Below are positions 1 to 11,659 of a stretch of DNA of 64,000 nucleotides, one piece after another. This DNA comes from Asaia krungthepensis NRIC 0535 (GTDB lineage Bacteria; Pseudomonadota; Alphaproteobacteria; Acetobacterales; Acetobacteraceae). The stretch lies in assembly GCF_025995175.1 (NCBI RefSeq), contig NZ_BAPV01000012.1, positions 1 through 64,000 of the forward strand, written 5' to 3'. Within the stretch, counting starts at the first letter, position 1, and every line of letters starts with the position of its first letter. Position numbers and translations under genes: made by a program. The notes below the pieces were generated by a model. That model was not told where the DNA came from, did not search any database, and worked only from the letters and a program-made list of their open reading frames with translations.

Positions 1-1817
<1,817 letters not shown>

Positions 1818-1836
1818 GATGCTCTCCTCACGAATG

Positions 1837-2064
1837 TCAGGAGCGCGGCGGGCGGCGTTCCTTTATCTGTTCCTCGTAGACCTCCCGCGCCGCACGGCGA
1901 GCGAGCAGGCGAACCAACTCGACCATGCGCGGGTCGGGGCCATCGCCGCGCCGCGCAAGCGTCAGTTCCGGCTCGACGAGCCGGAGCGCACTCTTCTGCT
2001 TTGGGCGGTTGCCGTGGTCCATCGTTGCGCCGTTCGAAGCCGATTGCAAGGTGATCGTCTTCAC
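1837..2064 (-). CDS. Small conserved-looking protein upstream of the recombinase
   Basis: A 75-residue basic protein ends 20 bp before the recombinase start on the same strand, so the two are probably co-transcribed. I chose the GTG start because an AAGGA Shine-Dalgarno lies about 5 bases upstream. A TTG start nine codons earlier is possible, as is an internal ATG fourteen codons further in. The C-terminal half (VELVRLLARRAAREVYEEQ) looks like one amphipathic helix. No known domain is recognised. A recombination directionality factor is conceivable from position alone, but there is no direct evidence for it. Confidence 0.55.
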   Translation of the reverse strand: MKTITLQSASNGATMDHGNRPKQKSALRLVEPELTLARRGDGPDPRMVELVRLLARRAAREVYEEQIKERRPPRS

Positions 2065-2315
2065 GATTTCCTTGATCGGAAGTATAAGCAATGGAAATCA
2101 CGGTCGAATATTTGGTGGAAACCGGCGCTGTCCGGATCCGTCGCGCGTAGTCGGGCGCGCAGTATCGCGCCCTGGCAGACGGGAATGACCGCCCTATTGC
2201 GGGCTCATATGCCAGTCGCTGAGGTCCGTTCTGCATAGGCAAGCAGTACACCAATCTCAATTTGTCAGCTTCGCTAAAGGGGCAAGCCTGTCATCAGGCG
2301 GGTCACTCTGCTCCG

Positions 2316-3038
2316 TTATCGGAGTGCGGCTTCCAATTCCTCCTTTCGCTCCTTCCAATCGGGCATCACTGTTTCAAGCAATGCGCGCCATCCGTCGCCA
2401 TGATCAGGGTAGAATGCATGTGCCAGTTCGTGGCAAATGACATAGTCAATCAACTGCAGACGCGCTCTTACCAAGTCTATGTTAAGCAAAACACGCCCAC
2501 TTGGCGTATAGCTGCCCCATCTCTTCGCCATGGGACGAATGACCAGTGAAGGCCGCCTCAACCCTTTACGAATAAACGGCTCCAACACGATTTCGAACCG
2601 TTGGCGGAGGACCTCACGCGCTCTCATTCGATAAAATGTCTGAAGGAGACGTCTGCAATGAGGTTGATCGTCTGGAGTCCTGGCCGCAATCACCATGCGG
2701 CCACCGTCGATCCGCACATGAGGGTCATCAGATTTTTCGACAGAGAGCCGGTACTGCCGACCAAGCAGAACATGGGTCTCACCCGAAATGTACCGACGCT
2801 CCGGCGTAACCTTCGGTCTCTGGGCAATCGTATCGATCTGAGCGAATATCCAGGCACCTTTCCGGTGCGCCCTGGTTCGGATTTGTTCAATGCCCTCGCC
2901 AACCGGGGCAAAGACAGTCACCTCACCCGTCGGGCGAACATCAATGCGCAGTGCGCGCCTCACCGTACGGGTCAATTCCGCTGTGATTCTGCGCTCTCCC
3001 CAACATATCTCGATTTGCTCGGCCGACTGCGAGACCAT
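2316..3038 (-). CDS. YgjP/SprT-like metal-dependent hydrolase (last gene of the restriction operon)
   Basis: This 240-residue protein has the YgjP-like layout. A beta-rich N-terminal half is followed by a zincin-type helix CHELAHAFYPDHG containing HExxH, with the WGSYTPSGRVLLN segment that precedes it in the family. YgjP proteins are predicted metallopeptidases and are very often the last gene of type I restriction operons. Their substrate is unknown. The ATG start is preferred because GAGGA sits about 6 bases upstream. A GTG four codons earlier would overlap the hsdR stop. Either way the gene is translationally close to hsdR and belongs to the same operon. Confidence 0.85.
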   Translation of the reverse strand: MVSQSAEQIEICWGERRITAELTRTVRRALRIDVRPTGEVTVFAPVGEGIEQIRTRAHRKGAWIFAQIDTIAQRPKVTPERRYISGETHVLLGRQYRLSVEKSDDPHVRIDGGRMVIAARTPDDQPHCRRLLQTFYRMRAREVLRQRFEIVLEPFIRKGLRRPSLVIRPMAKRWGSYTPSGRVLLNIDLVRARLQLIDYVICHELAHAFYPDHGDGWRALLETVMPDWKERKEELEAALR

Positions 3039-3046
3039 GACTATCC

Positions 3047-6000
3047 TCACTGAGCCAGCCGCACACGCGCCGATGCCAGAACATCATCGACGATACCATC
3101 AAGAACACTCGGGTCGATCAGAACGCCCCTTTCTTCCCGCAGCTCCTCGAAAAAGAAATCGTCGATATCATTTCGAATGGCGTTCTCCACATCGCGGTCA
3201 TATTGCCAGCCGACCTTGCGCCGACGCTGGATGATCTGACTGATCTGTAGAGCAATGTCGGCAGCCAAGTCTGGATCATTCATGCCGACTTTATCCAGGT
3301 TGCGCTTGGTCAATCCCCAGAACGTCTGGGCATGGCTGTCATCCCGAAGGCAGGCTGGCGTCGGATCGGCTTCGTCCTGCCGCGTAAGCACCTTGTCCCG
3401 CAACGCCTTGATCTTGGAGAGATAGGTCAGGTCGCTGATCCGCCCGTTGTGGAAGTCTGCGATTGTGTCGCGCACAAGTTTTGAGAACTTCTCCAAGAAG
3501 ATTGGATCTTCATCCCACTTTTCTTCAATCGAACGGGTCAATTGGTGGGCGATCGTATCCGCCACAGATGCATCGCTTTCGGTTTTTTCCTCCAGTCGCT
3601 CTTCAATCGCGATGTCGTCGAATATATTCAACGGCTCGACCAACGTTACGACGTCGCGTGCAATGACGTGGCGATCCAGCAACTGACGAATGCGCCTTTC
3701 ATAATCACGCCAGTCAACACGCTCGGCGTAACGAAGCGTGACTGCGGCACGCAGGGAGACGAACCGTCCGAGATCATCCTTCCAGCGCTTCAGCAGTTCC
3801 GGCATCGTCGCCTCAATAAAGGCCGGAGAGGCAAGCGCCACCGTGAAAGCCCGCGAAAACGCCGATAACCGCTCATAGAACGTGGCTCTGATCTCCTCAT
3901 CCGCCAGAAGACGCGCATAGGCTTCCGCATCAAAAGTGTTCGAAACGGATTTGAACAGGTCGAGCAAAGCGGCGTGCGCACCTGGCACCTTGCTCGCCTC
4001 TTCCCGAATAGCCACGACACTCCTGGCTATGTCCTCTGGGCTGAAGCCTTGTAAGGCATCGTAGCTTGCAAGCGCATCTCCGAGGTCTTTCAGGACGCCG
4101 GTGTAGTCGATGATGAAGCCAAAGGGCTTATCCGGCGCGCCGTCTTCGTCGAATACCCGATTGACGCGGGCGATTGCCTGCAAAAGTCCATGCTCCCGCA
4201 GCCGGCGGGCCACATAGAGCACCGTGTTGCGTGGCGCGTCGAAGCCCGTCAGGAGCTTATCGACAACAATGATGATATCTGGGTCGCCGGGGCCTTTGAA
4301 TTGCTCGACGATGGTTCTGTTATAGGCTTCCTCGCCCCCATGCCGCTCCATCATCTTGCGCCAGAAGGTGCGCACGAGATCGTCATCAGCTTCATCGACC
4401 TGGTCTTCGCTCTCGCGCATCTCCGGCGCAGAGATCACGACTTCCGTGGTGACAACGCCAAACTCGTCGAGGAGCTTCTTGAGCTGGATGGCGGCTCGCT
4501 TCGAGGGGGCCGCAAGCTGCCCCTTTAGCCCTGTCCCCTTGAAGTTGGTGGAAAAATGCTGGCCGATATCGAAGGCGATCGACTGAAGCCTGGAATCCAC
4601 GCCTTCGATCTCACGGGCGCGGCTCATCTTGCGCTTCAGATCGGCGCGTTGATCGTCGGAAAGACCGCGCGTGTGGACCTCGAACCAACGGTCGATCTGC
4701 GCGTCATCGACATCGGTGACGACTTCCCGCCCTTCATAAAGAAGCGGAACGACGGCCTTGTCATCGACGGCATCTCGCATCGAATAGGCAGGCTGAACCA
4801 GCTCGCCAAATTTTGCGAACGTGCTCTTCTCCTTCTTGGCGATCGGCGTGCCTGTGAAGGCGATGAAGCAGGCATTGGGCAGCACCTCGCGCATGCGGGC
4901 GTGCAAGCTGTCGAGATTGCCGTACTGGCTACGATGGCTCTCATCGACCAGTACAAAAATGTCGGATGACGTGTCGACGATCCGCCGCTTGTTGAGCCCC
5001 GCGCGAAATTTGTGAATGAGCGTGGTGACGACCGGGGTCTTGTCTTCGATCAGAGACAGCAGGTTTTCGCCCGTGGCGGCCCGCTTCGGCTCCTGGCCGG
5101 TGGCACGGAACGTCTTGGTGATTTGGTCGTCAAGATCGGTGCGATCCGTGACGATGACGATGCGCGCCGATGCGTGCGCCATCGCGATGGACTTCGCCAG
5201 CATCACCATCGTCAGGCTCTTGCCTGACCCTTGCGTGTGCCAGACCACGCCTCCCTGGCGGCGGCCGACGGCGTCACGCTCCTCGATGCGCTTCATCAAC
5301 GTCTCGATGGTCGCCACCTGTTGATAGCGCGCAACCTTCTTGTGAGGGCCGTCGAACAGCATATAGCGGCGTATCAGCCGCATGAAGCGCTCCGGTCGGC
5401 AGAGACCGACGATCGTCTCATCCAAAGGCGTGACGAACCGGTGCTCTTCCATCAGGCCGTCATGACGCTTCATATGTGGGGCGAAATCGAGGGCCACGCG
5501 TTTACCCTGGACGGTATCGAGCGGCCGATTGACCACGTCTACCGCGAAGCCCGACGGGTCTTCGCGTTCCTTCCACACGCTCCAAAGCTTGCGCGGCGTT
5601 CCGACGGTGCCGTAGCGAGGATCGTGGCTGTTGGCGGACAGCAGCAACTGAGCGGAATAGAAAAGCGCCGGCACGCCTTCGCCCGTTTTCTGATTGCGAA
5701 TTTGCTGGCTGACGCCCTGATCGGCGGAAACGTGTGATGCCTTGACCTCGATCACGCCTAAAGGAATGCCATTCACGAGAAGAACGAGATCGACACGGAT
5801 GGTCGGCCCGCCGGCTTCGCTGACGGTATACTCGCTTGCCACCTGAAATGTGTTGGCGCGCCAGTCGTTCCAGTCGATGAACTTGAATGGCCACTCACGC
5901 GACGTGACGCCGATGGATTGCGGCAACGCAATGCCGAGCAGCAGGTCGTCGGTCATCCGTTCGTTGGCGCGCACGACGCCCTCGGGAATGCGCTCGGCGA

Positions 6001-6250
6001 GCCGACGAACCGCAGCATCGATATTCGCTTCGGAGAACGGATAAGCCCGTCCATCGACATGAATCCGATTGATCCGCGCCAGATCATCCCGGAGCTGGGT
6101 TTCGAGGAACGGTAGCGTCCGCCGCCCGTCGCGCCATTGATCGGTCTCCGCCCGGGTCACGTAGCGCCAGCCGCAATTGATCAGCGTATTTAGCGCCTGA
6201 AGCTGGGCTCCACCGGCTTCGGACACAGGGAATTCGGGGGAATGGTTCAA
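3047..6250 (-). CDS. hsdR: Type I restriction enzyme R subunit (motor and nuclease)
   Basis: The protein has 1067 residues, the usual HsdR length. Near residues 150-170 it shows the nuclease signature RVDLVLLVNGIPLGVIEVKA (the D...ExK part of a PD-(D/E)xK site). The SF2 helicase motifs follow in order: HTQGSGKSL (Walker A, about 343), VDESHRSQ (DExH box, about 440), FTGTPI, and TGFDAPR further on. It should translocate DNA and cut it at a distance when complexed with HsdM and HsdS. Its start overlaps the preceding DUF6119 gene by 4 bp (ATGA), indicating coupled translation. All key residues seem intact, so an active enzyme is expected. Confidence 0.96.
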   Translation of the reverse strand: MNHSPEFPVSEAGGAQLQALNTLINCGWRYVTRAETDQWRDGRRTLPFLETQLRDDLARINRIHVDGRAYPFSEANIDAAVRRLAERIPEGVVRANERMTDDLLLGIALPQSIGVTSREWPFKFIDWNDWRANTFQVASEYTVSEAGGPTIRVDLVLLVNGIPLGVIEVKASHVSADQGVSQQIRNQKTGEGVPALFYSAQLLLSANSHDPRYGTVGTPRKLWSVWKEREDPSGFAVDVVNRPLDTVQGKRVALDFAPHMKRHDGLMEEHRFVTPLDETIVGLCRPERFMRLIRRYMLFDGPHKKVARYQQVATIETLMKRIEERDAVGRRQGGVVWHTQGSGKSLTMVMLAKSIAMAHASARIVIVTDRTDLDDQITKTFRATGQEPKRAATGENLLSLIEDKTPVVTTLIHKFRAGLNKRRIVDTSSDIFVLVDESHRSQYGNLDSLHARMREVLPNACFIAFTGTPIAKKEKSTFAKFGELVQPAYSMRDAVDDKAVVPLLYEGREVVTDVDDAQIDRWFEVHTRGLSDDQRADLKRKMSRAREIEGVDSRLQSIAFDIGQHFSTNFKGTGLKGQLAAPSKRAAIQLKKLLDEFGVVTTEVVISAPEMRESEDQVDEADDDLVRTFWRKMMERHGGEEAYNRTIVEQFKGPGDPDIIIVVDKLLTGFDAPRNTVLYVARRLREHGLLQAIARVNRVFDEDGAPDKPFGFIIDYTGVLKDLGDALASYDALQGFSPEDIARSVVAIREEASKVPGAHAALLDLFKSVSNTFDAEAYARLLADEEIRATFYERLSAFSRAFTVALASPAFIEATMPELLKRWKDDLGRFVSLRAAVTLRYAERVDWRDYERRIRQLLDRHVIARDVVTLVEPLNIFDDIAIEERLEEKTESDASVADTIAHQLTRSIEEKWDEDPIFLEKFSKLVRDTIADFHNGRISDLTYLSKIKALRDKVLTRQDEADPTPACLRDDSHAQTFWGLTKRNLDKVGMNDPDLAADIALQISQIIQRRRKVGWQYDRDVENAIRNDIDDFFFEELREERGVLIDPSVLDGIVDDVLASARVRLAQ

Positions 6251-7905
6251 GGCGTTGTGCCCCCGCCACTAGCTTTTGGTCCGCGCTTCGCCTTCTTCGT
6301 TGTTGGAGCCGGCTTCGTGATCCACGCAAACGCGCACTTGTAGCCAAGAGCCCGCAACTCGTTGGCGGCCTGCCGAAAAGTGACCAAACTGAAAAATGGT
6401 AATCGGCTTGCACCAGCGCCAGCACCAGAGCAGAGCACCGCATAAACAATGAGGTGGCTCGCCTCACTGAACGGAGACGCGGAATCTGCCACAAGCGGCT
6501 GATAGCCAGTTAGGCCACGTGCTGCCTCTTGGATAAGGATTTCCGCCCGCAACCGATCGCGAAATGCGCCGTCCATTTTCATGACTCGGGCCGATACCGT
6601 GCCCTGGTTGAAAAGATGGCTGAGACGAGATGATGAGGTCTGATCCTTCACGTGGATCATCGCCCCATCGTTGGCGAGAAAATCGCATGCTTCGATTGCA
6701 TAGGATGCGCCGGTCGGCTTCACTAATTTGCGATCAAGGCAGAGCATGGTGTGCCCGCCGGCTGCAATTCGGTTGTTATATTTCTCTTCGTTCTCATCAG
6801 CCAACGCAGCCGGCATGACATACGACGTCACTTTGGCGAAAAACGCAGCAACTTCCGTCGCAAGGTTTGTGTCGATCCGATACCAGCGATCGGCGGACAG
6901 AACATATTTCTCGCCATTCAGATCGGTCTCGAAGACCAAACATTCCCTTATGCGCCAGCTCTGTCCATTGTCCTTGCCTTCATCATTGCATTCGTGGACT
7001 TTGTGGCCAGCGAGATGCTCGACGAGATAGGGCCCGAACGCCTTCTCCTTCAGGTCATCGACGTAACCGCCGATTTCCAGGTCGGTATGGATATTGGAGC
7101 TATTGAACCCCTTATAGCGAATGTGCCGCGCCTTCTCGGGGTCGTAGATCACGGGATAGGCAAGATGTAGCGTGTCCGGAATTACGGCGGTCAAGCAGCT
7201 ATTGAGCGCGACAACCAGCGCCGCGTCTAGGAAATCGATTGTTGCCTTATCGCGGACGTGCTTGATCTGGTCGATCCAAGCGAAGTTGGTCTTGTAATCT
7301 GCCTTGCCAAAGGCCGAGAACGCGTCGGCACAGACTTGGGGCAGATCGCTGACGTCCACCTCCTTCGTCAGAGTCAGGCCGTCGCTGCCTGCGACCCTTG
7401 AAGCAAAGGTCGTGTTCTTCGGTTCCCCAGCAAGACCTCGGACGATATCCCGCTCGATGTCGATGCTGAAAGCCGTTTGATCGGACCGGCGGGCCGTCTG
7501 CGTTCTACGCGAAGTGGTGTTTTCGTCCGGCGTACGGATATCGGCACTACGGAGCTTATCGGGATCGACAGTGTTCAAGACCACCCGCAGGCCGAAATCC
7601 TGCTCAAAGGCATCCGGATCGAGCTTCACATGACCAAGGCCGAACGACACCGCGAACCAACGCCCAGACGCTTGGACGAAGACAAGCCCATAAGCGGTGG
7701 AGTTCGTGAGCTTGGCCTTCTCCTCCGTGGTTAAATCAAGGAATTTTGCCCATTTAGGCGCGCCACCGCCGATGGTGTCGAGCGAGATTTGAGCGCCGTC
7801 CAGCTTGGCCCAAGCAGACAGTTCCACGCCATCCCGAACGCTGTCGGCGGGCTGCTTACCTGCTCGCAGCAGTCGGATCGAAACGGTTTGAGACTTCTTC
7901 GTCAT
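6247..7905 (-). CDS. DUF6119/TIGR04141-family protein inside the restriction operon
   Basis: This 552-residue protein matches the family once called 'sporadically distributed protein TIGR04141' (DUF6119). The recognisable parts are the start with a fibre-like SIRLLRAGKQ segment, FAVSFGLGHVKLDPDAFEQD, FGLRVVLNTVDPDKLRSAD, and SRRTQTARRSDQTAFSID followed by VAGSDGLTL. The function is unknown, though members often sit in defence loci. The longer reading frame begins at 7971, but the ATG at 7905 gives a 4-bp ATGA overlap with hsdS, matching the coupling seen throughout this operon. The last 20 residues are Lys/Gly-rich. A modifier or second effector of the type I system is an inference from position only. 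Confidence 0.82.
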   Translation of the reverse strand: MTKKSQTVSIRLLRAGKQPADSVRDGVELSAWAKLDGAQISLDTIGGGAPKWAKFLDLTTEEKAKLTNSTAYGLVFVQASGRWFAVSFGLGHVKLDPDAFEQDFGLRVVLNTVDPDKLRSADIRTPDENTTSRRTQTARRSDQTAFSIDIERDIVRGLAGEPKNTTFASRVAGSDGLTLTKEVDVSDLPQVCADAFSAFGKADYKTNFAWIDQIKHVRDKATIDFLDAALVVALNSCLTAVIPDTLHLAYPVIYDPEKARHIRYKGFNSSNIHTDLEIGGYVDDLKEKAFGPYLVEHLAGHKVHECNDEGKDNGQSWRIRECLVFETDLNGEKYVLSADRWYRIDTNLATEVAAFFAKVTSYVMPAALADENEEKYNNRIAAGGHTMLCLDRKLVKPTGASYAIEACDFLANDGAMIHVKDQTSSSRLSHLFNQGTVSARVMKMDGAFRDRLRAEILIQEAARGLTGYQPLVADSASPFSEASHLIVYAVLCSGAGAGASRLPFFSLVTFRQAANELRALGYKCAFAWITKPAPTTKKAKRGPKASGGGTTP

Positions 7906-9131
7906 GACACGCCCCCCAGATGTGCTTGACGAGGTGCAGGCGACGGATCGAAGCGCTCGTCTAGCCGCCATTCACCCGTGAGCAGTTTTTGCATCAGGCC
8001 GCGTTGCTGGATGCGGAGCGCCGATGCAGCCTCTATCGTCGTCTTGAGGTCTTCCTCCATGGCGGTGAGTATCTGGCCGATCCGCTTCTGCTCACGGACA
8101 TCGGGAACGCGCAGCACCATTTCGGCTAGGCCGTCGAAGTAGATCCTGGTGCGCACGCTGCCGCTTCCGACGGTGATCAGATGGTCACGCCATCGCTTCG
8201 TTCCGATCAGGAAGCGCAAGAAGTTAGGATCGGCTCTGCTTTTGCGCGCTCGGAACACGACGTAGTCGGGGCTAACGAGAACATCCTCGTCGTATCGCGA
8301 TGCCGCGATCGAACCGATGTTCAGGCGCATAGGGTTGTAGGCAATGGCCTGCGGCGGCACGACCAGATAGCGTCGAAGGTCGGCGGCCATCACATGCGCA
8401 CGCATGGGAATAAGACCTTCGCCCTTTATCACCCCCATCACGCGATCGGGCCCATGACCGGCGGTATTTCGCTGCTTCAGCTCTTCGGCAATCTCACTAA
8501 ATTCAGCGGGCGCCCACGAGTTGCTGCCTTTCCCCGAAGCTTGGTATGCTTCGATCAGGCGGACACGCGCGGCATCGAATCGCCGCTGTTTGGCAGCGAT
8601 CAGACGTTCACTCTGGCCAATAGCCTGATCCCATGCGTCTAACACCGCAACAATACGCTGTTGTTCGGCAAGAGGAGGGAGGGCGATTTCAATGATGGAA
8701 AGGTCATCCCTGTTCACCTTGGGAATCCCCGACCTCATTGAGGCAGATACAGCGGCTTTAAAAAAGCTCTCTCCCAGGAGGACGTAGTAGGAAAATTTTG
8801 GAATGACCAGTTTGCGGGAGAATTCTATGGGGTAGATATCGGCGCTGCAAAGACCGTCGATCTCGGCAAAGTAAACTTTATTCAAGTTTGGGCGGATTTT
8901 TGAATATATGACCTGACCTTTCTTGAAGATGTATTTCCTCGAAATTGCATCTTGTTCAAGGGCTGTCGATAGCGGTGTCACAAGCTCGCCACCACCCTCC
9001 CTTATGTGATCTGGGCCAACAAGGATCATATTGCGGTAGTTATCGGCTTTGGGATCGACCTGCCCATTTGCAATGGTTGCGATTTCGCCAAACGCGCACG
9101 AAGTCCAATCGGACGGCAAGCTACGTGTCAC
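7902..9131 (-). CDS. hsdS: Type I restriction enzyme specificity subunit, two target-recognition domains
   Basis: The protein has 409 residues and two TRD-conserved-region repeats. TRD1 covers roughly 1-155, ending in the conserved LPPLAEQQRIVAVLDAWD helix. TRD2 covers roughly 200-350, ending in VREQKRIGQILTAMEEDL. HsdS sets the bipartite DNA target and docks two HsdM and two HsdR subunits. The DNA for TRD1 (about 8650-9060) is visibly richer in A and T than its surroundings, as expected when TRDs are exchanged between loci. It is joined by 4-bp overlaps to both the GIY-YIG gene before it and the DUF6119 gene after it. Confidence 0.94.
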   Translation of the reverse strand: MTRSLPSDWTSCAFGEIATIANGQVDPKADNYRNMILVGPDHIREGGGELVTPLSTALEQDAISRKYIFKKGQVIYSKIRPNLNKVYFAEIDGLCSADIYPIEFSRKLVIPKFSYYVLLGESFFKAAVSASMRSGIPKVNRDDLSIIEIALPPLAEQQRIVAVLDAWDQAIGQSERLIAAKQRRFDAARVRLIEAYQASGKGSNSWAPAEFSEIAEELKQRNTAGHGPDRVMGVIKGEGLIPMRAHVMAADLRRYLVVPPQAIAYNPMRLNIGSIAASRYDEDVLVSPDYVVFRARKSRADPNFLRFLIGTKRWRDHLITVGSGSVRTRIYFDGLAEMVLRVPDVREQKRIGQILTAMEEDLKTTIEAASALRIQQRGLMQKLLTGEWRLDERFDPSPAPRQAHLGGVS

Positions 9132-10090
9132 GCTCCACCCCCTTCACCGATCCGGCGTTTACGCCAGTCGCCATAGCTCTGGCCGGTGGTGGCGTGTTTC
9201 CAGTAACGGTTGCCGCTGACATTGCCGCCATAGACGGTGCCAGCTGCACCAGAGGGAGAATCGAAGGCAGTGTCGGCGGTAAAGCGCAGGAATTTCCCGT
9301 CGCCGTCCGGCACCAGCACACCGTCGGCGATGAGTTGCGCGCGACGGCGCTTCAGTCCCTCGCCACAGCTCGGGACCTCCTGGCGCTTCGCGCGTGATCC
9401 CGCCAGTACGACGAACTCGTCGCTGGCCTCGCGCGCCTTGGCATCCGTTCCCGCCTCGGTGAAGGTGAACAGCGCATCGGTGGCGGAGGTGACAGGCGCG
9501 ACCGTACCAGCAACTTCGTCTCCTCGGCTTGTCGTGCCGGCTTCCTGTCCCGCCGGACGAAGAACATCGAACCCGAGCACCGGCAGCAGAATCTCGATCT
9601 CGTCGAGCACCCGCTCCATGTCGGCGATTTCCGGCTCGGGCAGCCCCTTGAAGGGCGGCTCGGTGCCATTGACCAGCTTGGCGCGGCCCGCATTGCGGAT
9701 GGCGGCGATGACCCGGCTTTCCAGATAGCGACCATGGGCCTTGGTCAGGTTTTCGTCCTTGGAGACGACCAACACCGCCCGCGTGAAGAACTCCTTCGAT
9801 TCGTCGCCGTCATGCGCGGCCAGACGGGTCTTCACCTGGTCGCCTTCGCCGACATAGACGAGCTGCCGGCCCGGCAAATCCGGGTCGGGTCCGACGAGGA
9901 GATAGATACCGGTGCGGCCCGCCTCTTCGCGCCGGATCAGATCGGGCAGGGCGGTGCGAGAGGCGACGGCGGCGCGCACCGACGAGATGCCGAGTTCGGC
10001 CGTGATGACGCCGGACGGCGAGCCATCGACCAAATAGAGTTTCAAGGTGCGGCCGCGCCGGGAGGCGGCGCGCGAAGGAGCCTCAGACAT
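9128..10090 (-). CDS. GIY-YIG nuclease-like protein with C-terminal DUF4357
   Basis: This 320-residue protein carries TGIYLLVGPDP followed by RQLVYVGEGDQV. That is the GIY...Y(V/I)G signature of the GIY-YIG nuclease fold at about residues 60-90, with an ESRVIAAI glutamate helix downstream as the likely metal ligand. The C-terminal 50 residues (GNVSGNRYWKHATTGQSYGDW) fit DUF4357, which is often joined to such nucleases next to type I restriction genes. The ATG at 10090 overlaps the hsdM stop by 8 bp. An upstream TTG would add three residues. It lies between hsdM and hsdS in the same operon, so a role in the same defence complex is likely but unproved. Confidence 0.85.
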   Translation of the reverse strand: MSEAPSRAASRRGRTLKLYLVDGSPSGVITAELGISSVRAAVASRTALPDLIRREEAGRTGIYLLVGPDPDLPGRQLVYVGEGDQVKTRLAAHDGDESKEFFTRAVLVVSKDENLTKAHGRYLESRVIAAIRNAGRAKLVNGTEPPFKGLPEPEIADMERVLDEIEILLPVLGFDVLRPAGQEAGTTSRGDEVAGTVAPVTSATDALFTFTEAGTDAKAREASDEFVVLAGSRAKRQEVPSCGEGLKRRRAQLIADGVLVPDGDGKFLRFTADTAFDSPSGAAGTVYGGNVSGNRYWKHATTGQSYGDWRKRRIGEGGGA

Positions 10091-11651
10091 TGATGCCAAG
10101 CTCCTTCAGATAGGCATTCATCTTCTTGCGCGTCTCGGCGAGCTGGCCTTCGAGGTCGCGGATTTCGTCCTGCACCGCCTGGAGATCGACTTCGGGCTCC
10201 GGTTCGAACGTATCGACGTAACGCGGAATGTTGAGATTGAAGCCGTTGACCTCGATTTCCTGGAACGTCGCCTTGTGCGAATAGCGCTCGATCTCCGCGC
10301 GGCTGCGATAGGTCTCGACGATCGTCTTCACGTTGTTGTCGGTCAGCCGGTTCTGTTTCTTGCCCGGCTCGAAATCGCGACTGGCGTCGATGAAGAGAAT
10401 GTCACGCTCGTGCGAGCGCAGCCCATCCGTCTCGCGGGATTTGTCGAGCACCATGATGCAAACGGGAATGCCAGTGGTCGGGAAGAGCTGCGCCGGCAGT
10501 CCGATCACGGCATCAAGGAGATTGTCCCGGATCAGCTTCTCGCGGATCTTGCCCTCGGCCCCGGAGCGGAAGAGAACGCCGTGCGGCGCAACCACGACGA
10601 CACGCCCGACGGACGGCCTTGCGATCGCCAGCATGTGCAGAATGAAGGCGTAATCACCGCGGCTCTTGGGTGGCATGTGCGGGGTGAAGCGCTTATAGGG
10701 GTCGGGAAGGGCGTTCCCTTCCGAATCCGTGTTGCCCCACCACTTGTCGAGGCTGAACGGCGGATTGGCAACCACCACGTCGAACCGCATCAGGTGATCG
10801 CTTTCGATCAGCGTCGGCGAGTTGAGGGTGTCGCACCAGTCGATACGCGCGCTGTCCTGGGCATGCAGCAGCATGTTGAGCCGGGCGAGCGAGCGCGTGC
10901 TGCCGTTCGATTCCTGGCCGAAAAGCTGAAAATTGGCGTCGGGCACTTCCTCGCCGGCACGCAGCAACAACGATGCCGAGCCGCAGGCCGGATCGCAAAT
11001 CCGGTCGCCGGACTTCGGATTGGCGAGCTTGGCGACAACCTCCGACACCTTGCGCGGCGTAAAGAACTCGCCAGCCTTCTTGCCCGCATCCGACGCGAAA
11101 CGCTCGATCAGGAAGATGTAGGCATCGCCGAGGATATCTTCGGACGTCTCGGACAGGTCGAGACCGGGTTTGGCGAAATCCTCCAGCAACATCTTCAGCC
11201 GCCGATTGCGGTCCTTGGTTTGTCCCAGATTCGTTTCGGAGTTGAAGTCAATCGCGCGGAAGAGACCACCGAGTTTGCCTTCGTTGGCCTTTTCGATCGC
11301 ATCTAGGACGATGTTGATCAGCTCGCCAATGTTGTCGCGCCCACGACGCTCATGGAGGCTGTAGAAATCGCCGAGAAAGCTCTCCTCGACCTCGTTGGTC
11401 TTGCTGTTCTTAAGCTCTACGGTCGGCAGCTTGAAGCGTTCACGATCCAGGCGGCGCTGGATGCGGAGTTCATCGCCACCGAATTCGCGGCGGAACTCTT
11501 CAACGTGCTTGCGGCGCACATCGCTGATGTATTTCAAGAAGAGCGCGGTGAGCACATAGTCCTTGTACTGCGTGGCATCGACAGCGCCGCGGAAGGTGTC
11601 GCAGGCGCGCCAAACGGCCGAAAGAATGTCTTCTTGCTGAAGGGTGGGCAT
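10083..11651 (-). CDS. hsdM: Type I restriction-modification methyltransferase subunit
   Basis: The protein has 522 residues. An N-terminal helical HsdM_N domain (about 1-150) precedes an N6-adenine methyltransferase domain. DPACGSASLL (motif I, about residue 220) binds S-adenosylmethionine and VVANPPFSLDKWW (motif IV, about 298) is the catalytic NPPF. A C-terminal coiled coil (LQAVQDEIRDLEGQLAETRKK) should contact HsdS. It protects host DNA and is required for the restriction complex. Its start lies 8 bp after the end of the small HsdS-like gene, consistent with one transcript. Confidence 0.96.
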   Translation of the reverse strand: MPTLQQEDILSAVWRACDTFRGAVDATQYKDYVLTALFLKYISDVRRKHVEEFRREFGGDELRIQRRLDRERFKLPTVELKNSKTNEVEESFLGDFYSLHERRGRDNIGELINIVLDAIEKANEGKLGGLFRAIDFNSETNLGQTKDRNRRLKMLLEDFAKPGLDLSETSEDILGDAYIFLIERFASDAGKKAGEFFTPRKVSEVVAKLANPKSGDRICDPACGSASLLLRAGEEVPDANFQLFGQESNGSTRSLARLNMLLHAQDSARIDWCDTLNSPTLIESDHLMRFDVVVANPPFSLDKWWGNTDSEGNALPDPYKRFTPHMPPKSRGDYAFILHMLAIARPSVGRVVVVAPHGVLFRSGAEGKIREKLIRDNLLDAVIGLPAQLFPTTGIPVCIMVLDKSRETDGLRSHERDILFIDASRDFEPGKKQNRLTDNNVKTIVETYRSRAEIERYSHKATFQEIEVNGFNLNIPRYVDTFEPEPEVDLQAVQDEIRDLEGQLAETRKKMNAYLKELGINV

Positions 11652-11659
11652 GACGTCTC

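Noticed and set aside
10047-11306. A 419-codon plus-strand frame opposite hsdM
   Set aside because: Antisense to the methylase with DPACGS and NPPF motifs. No own motif or start signal.
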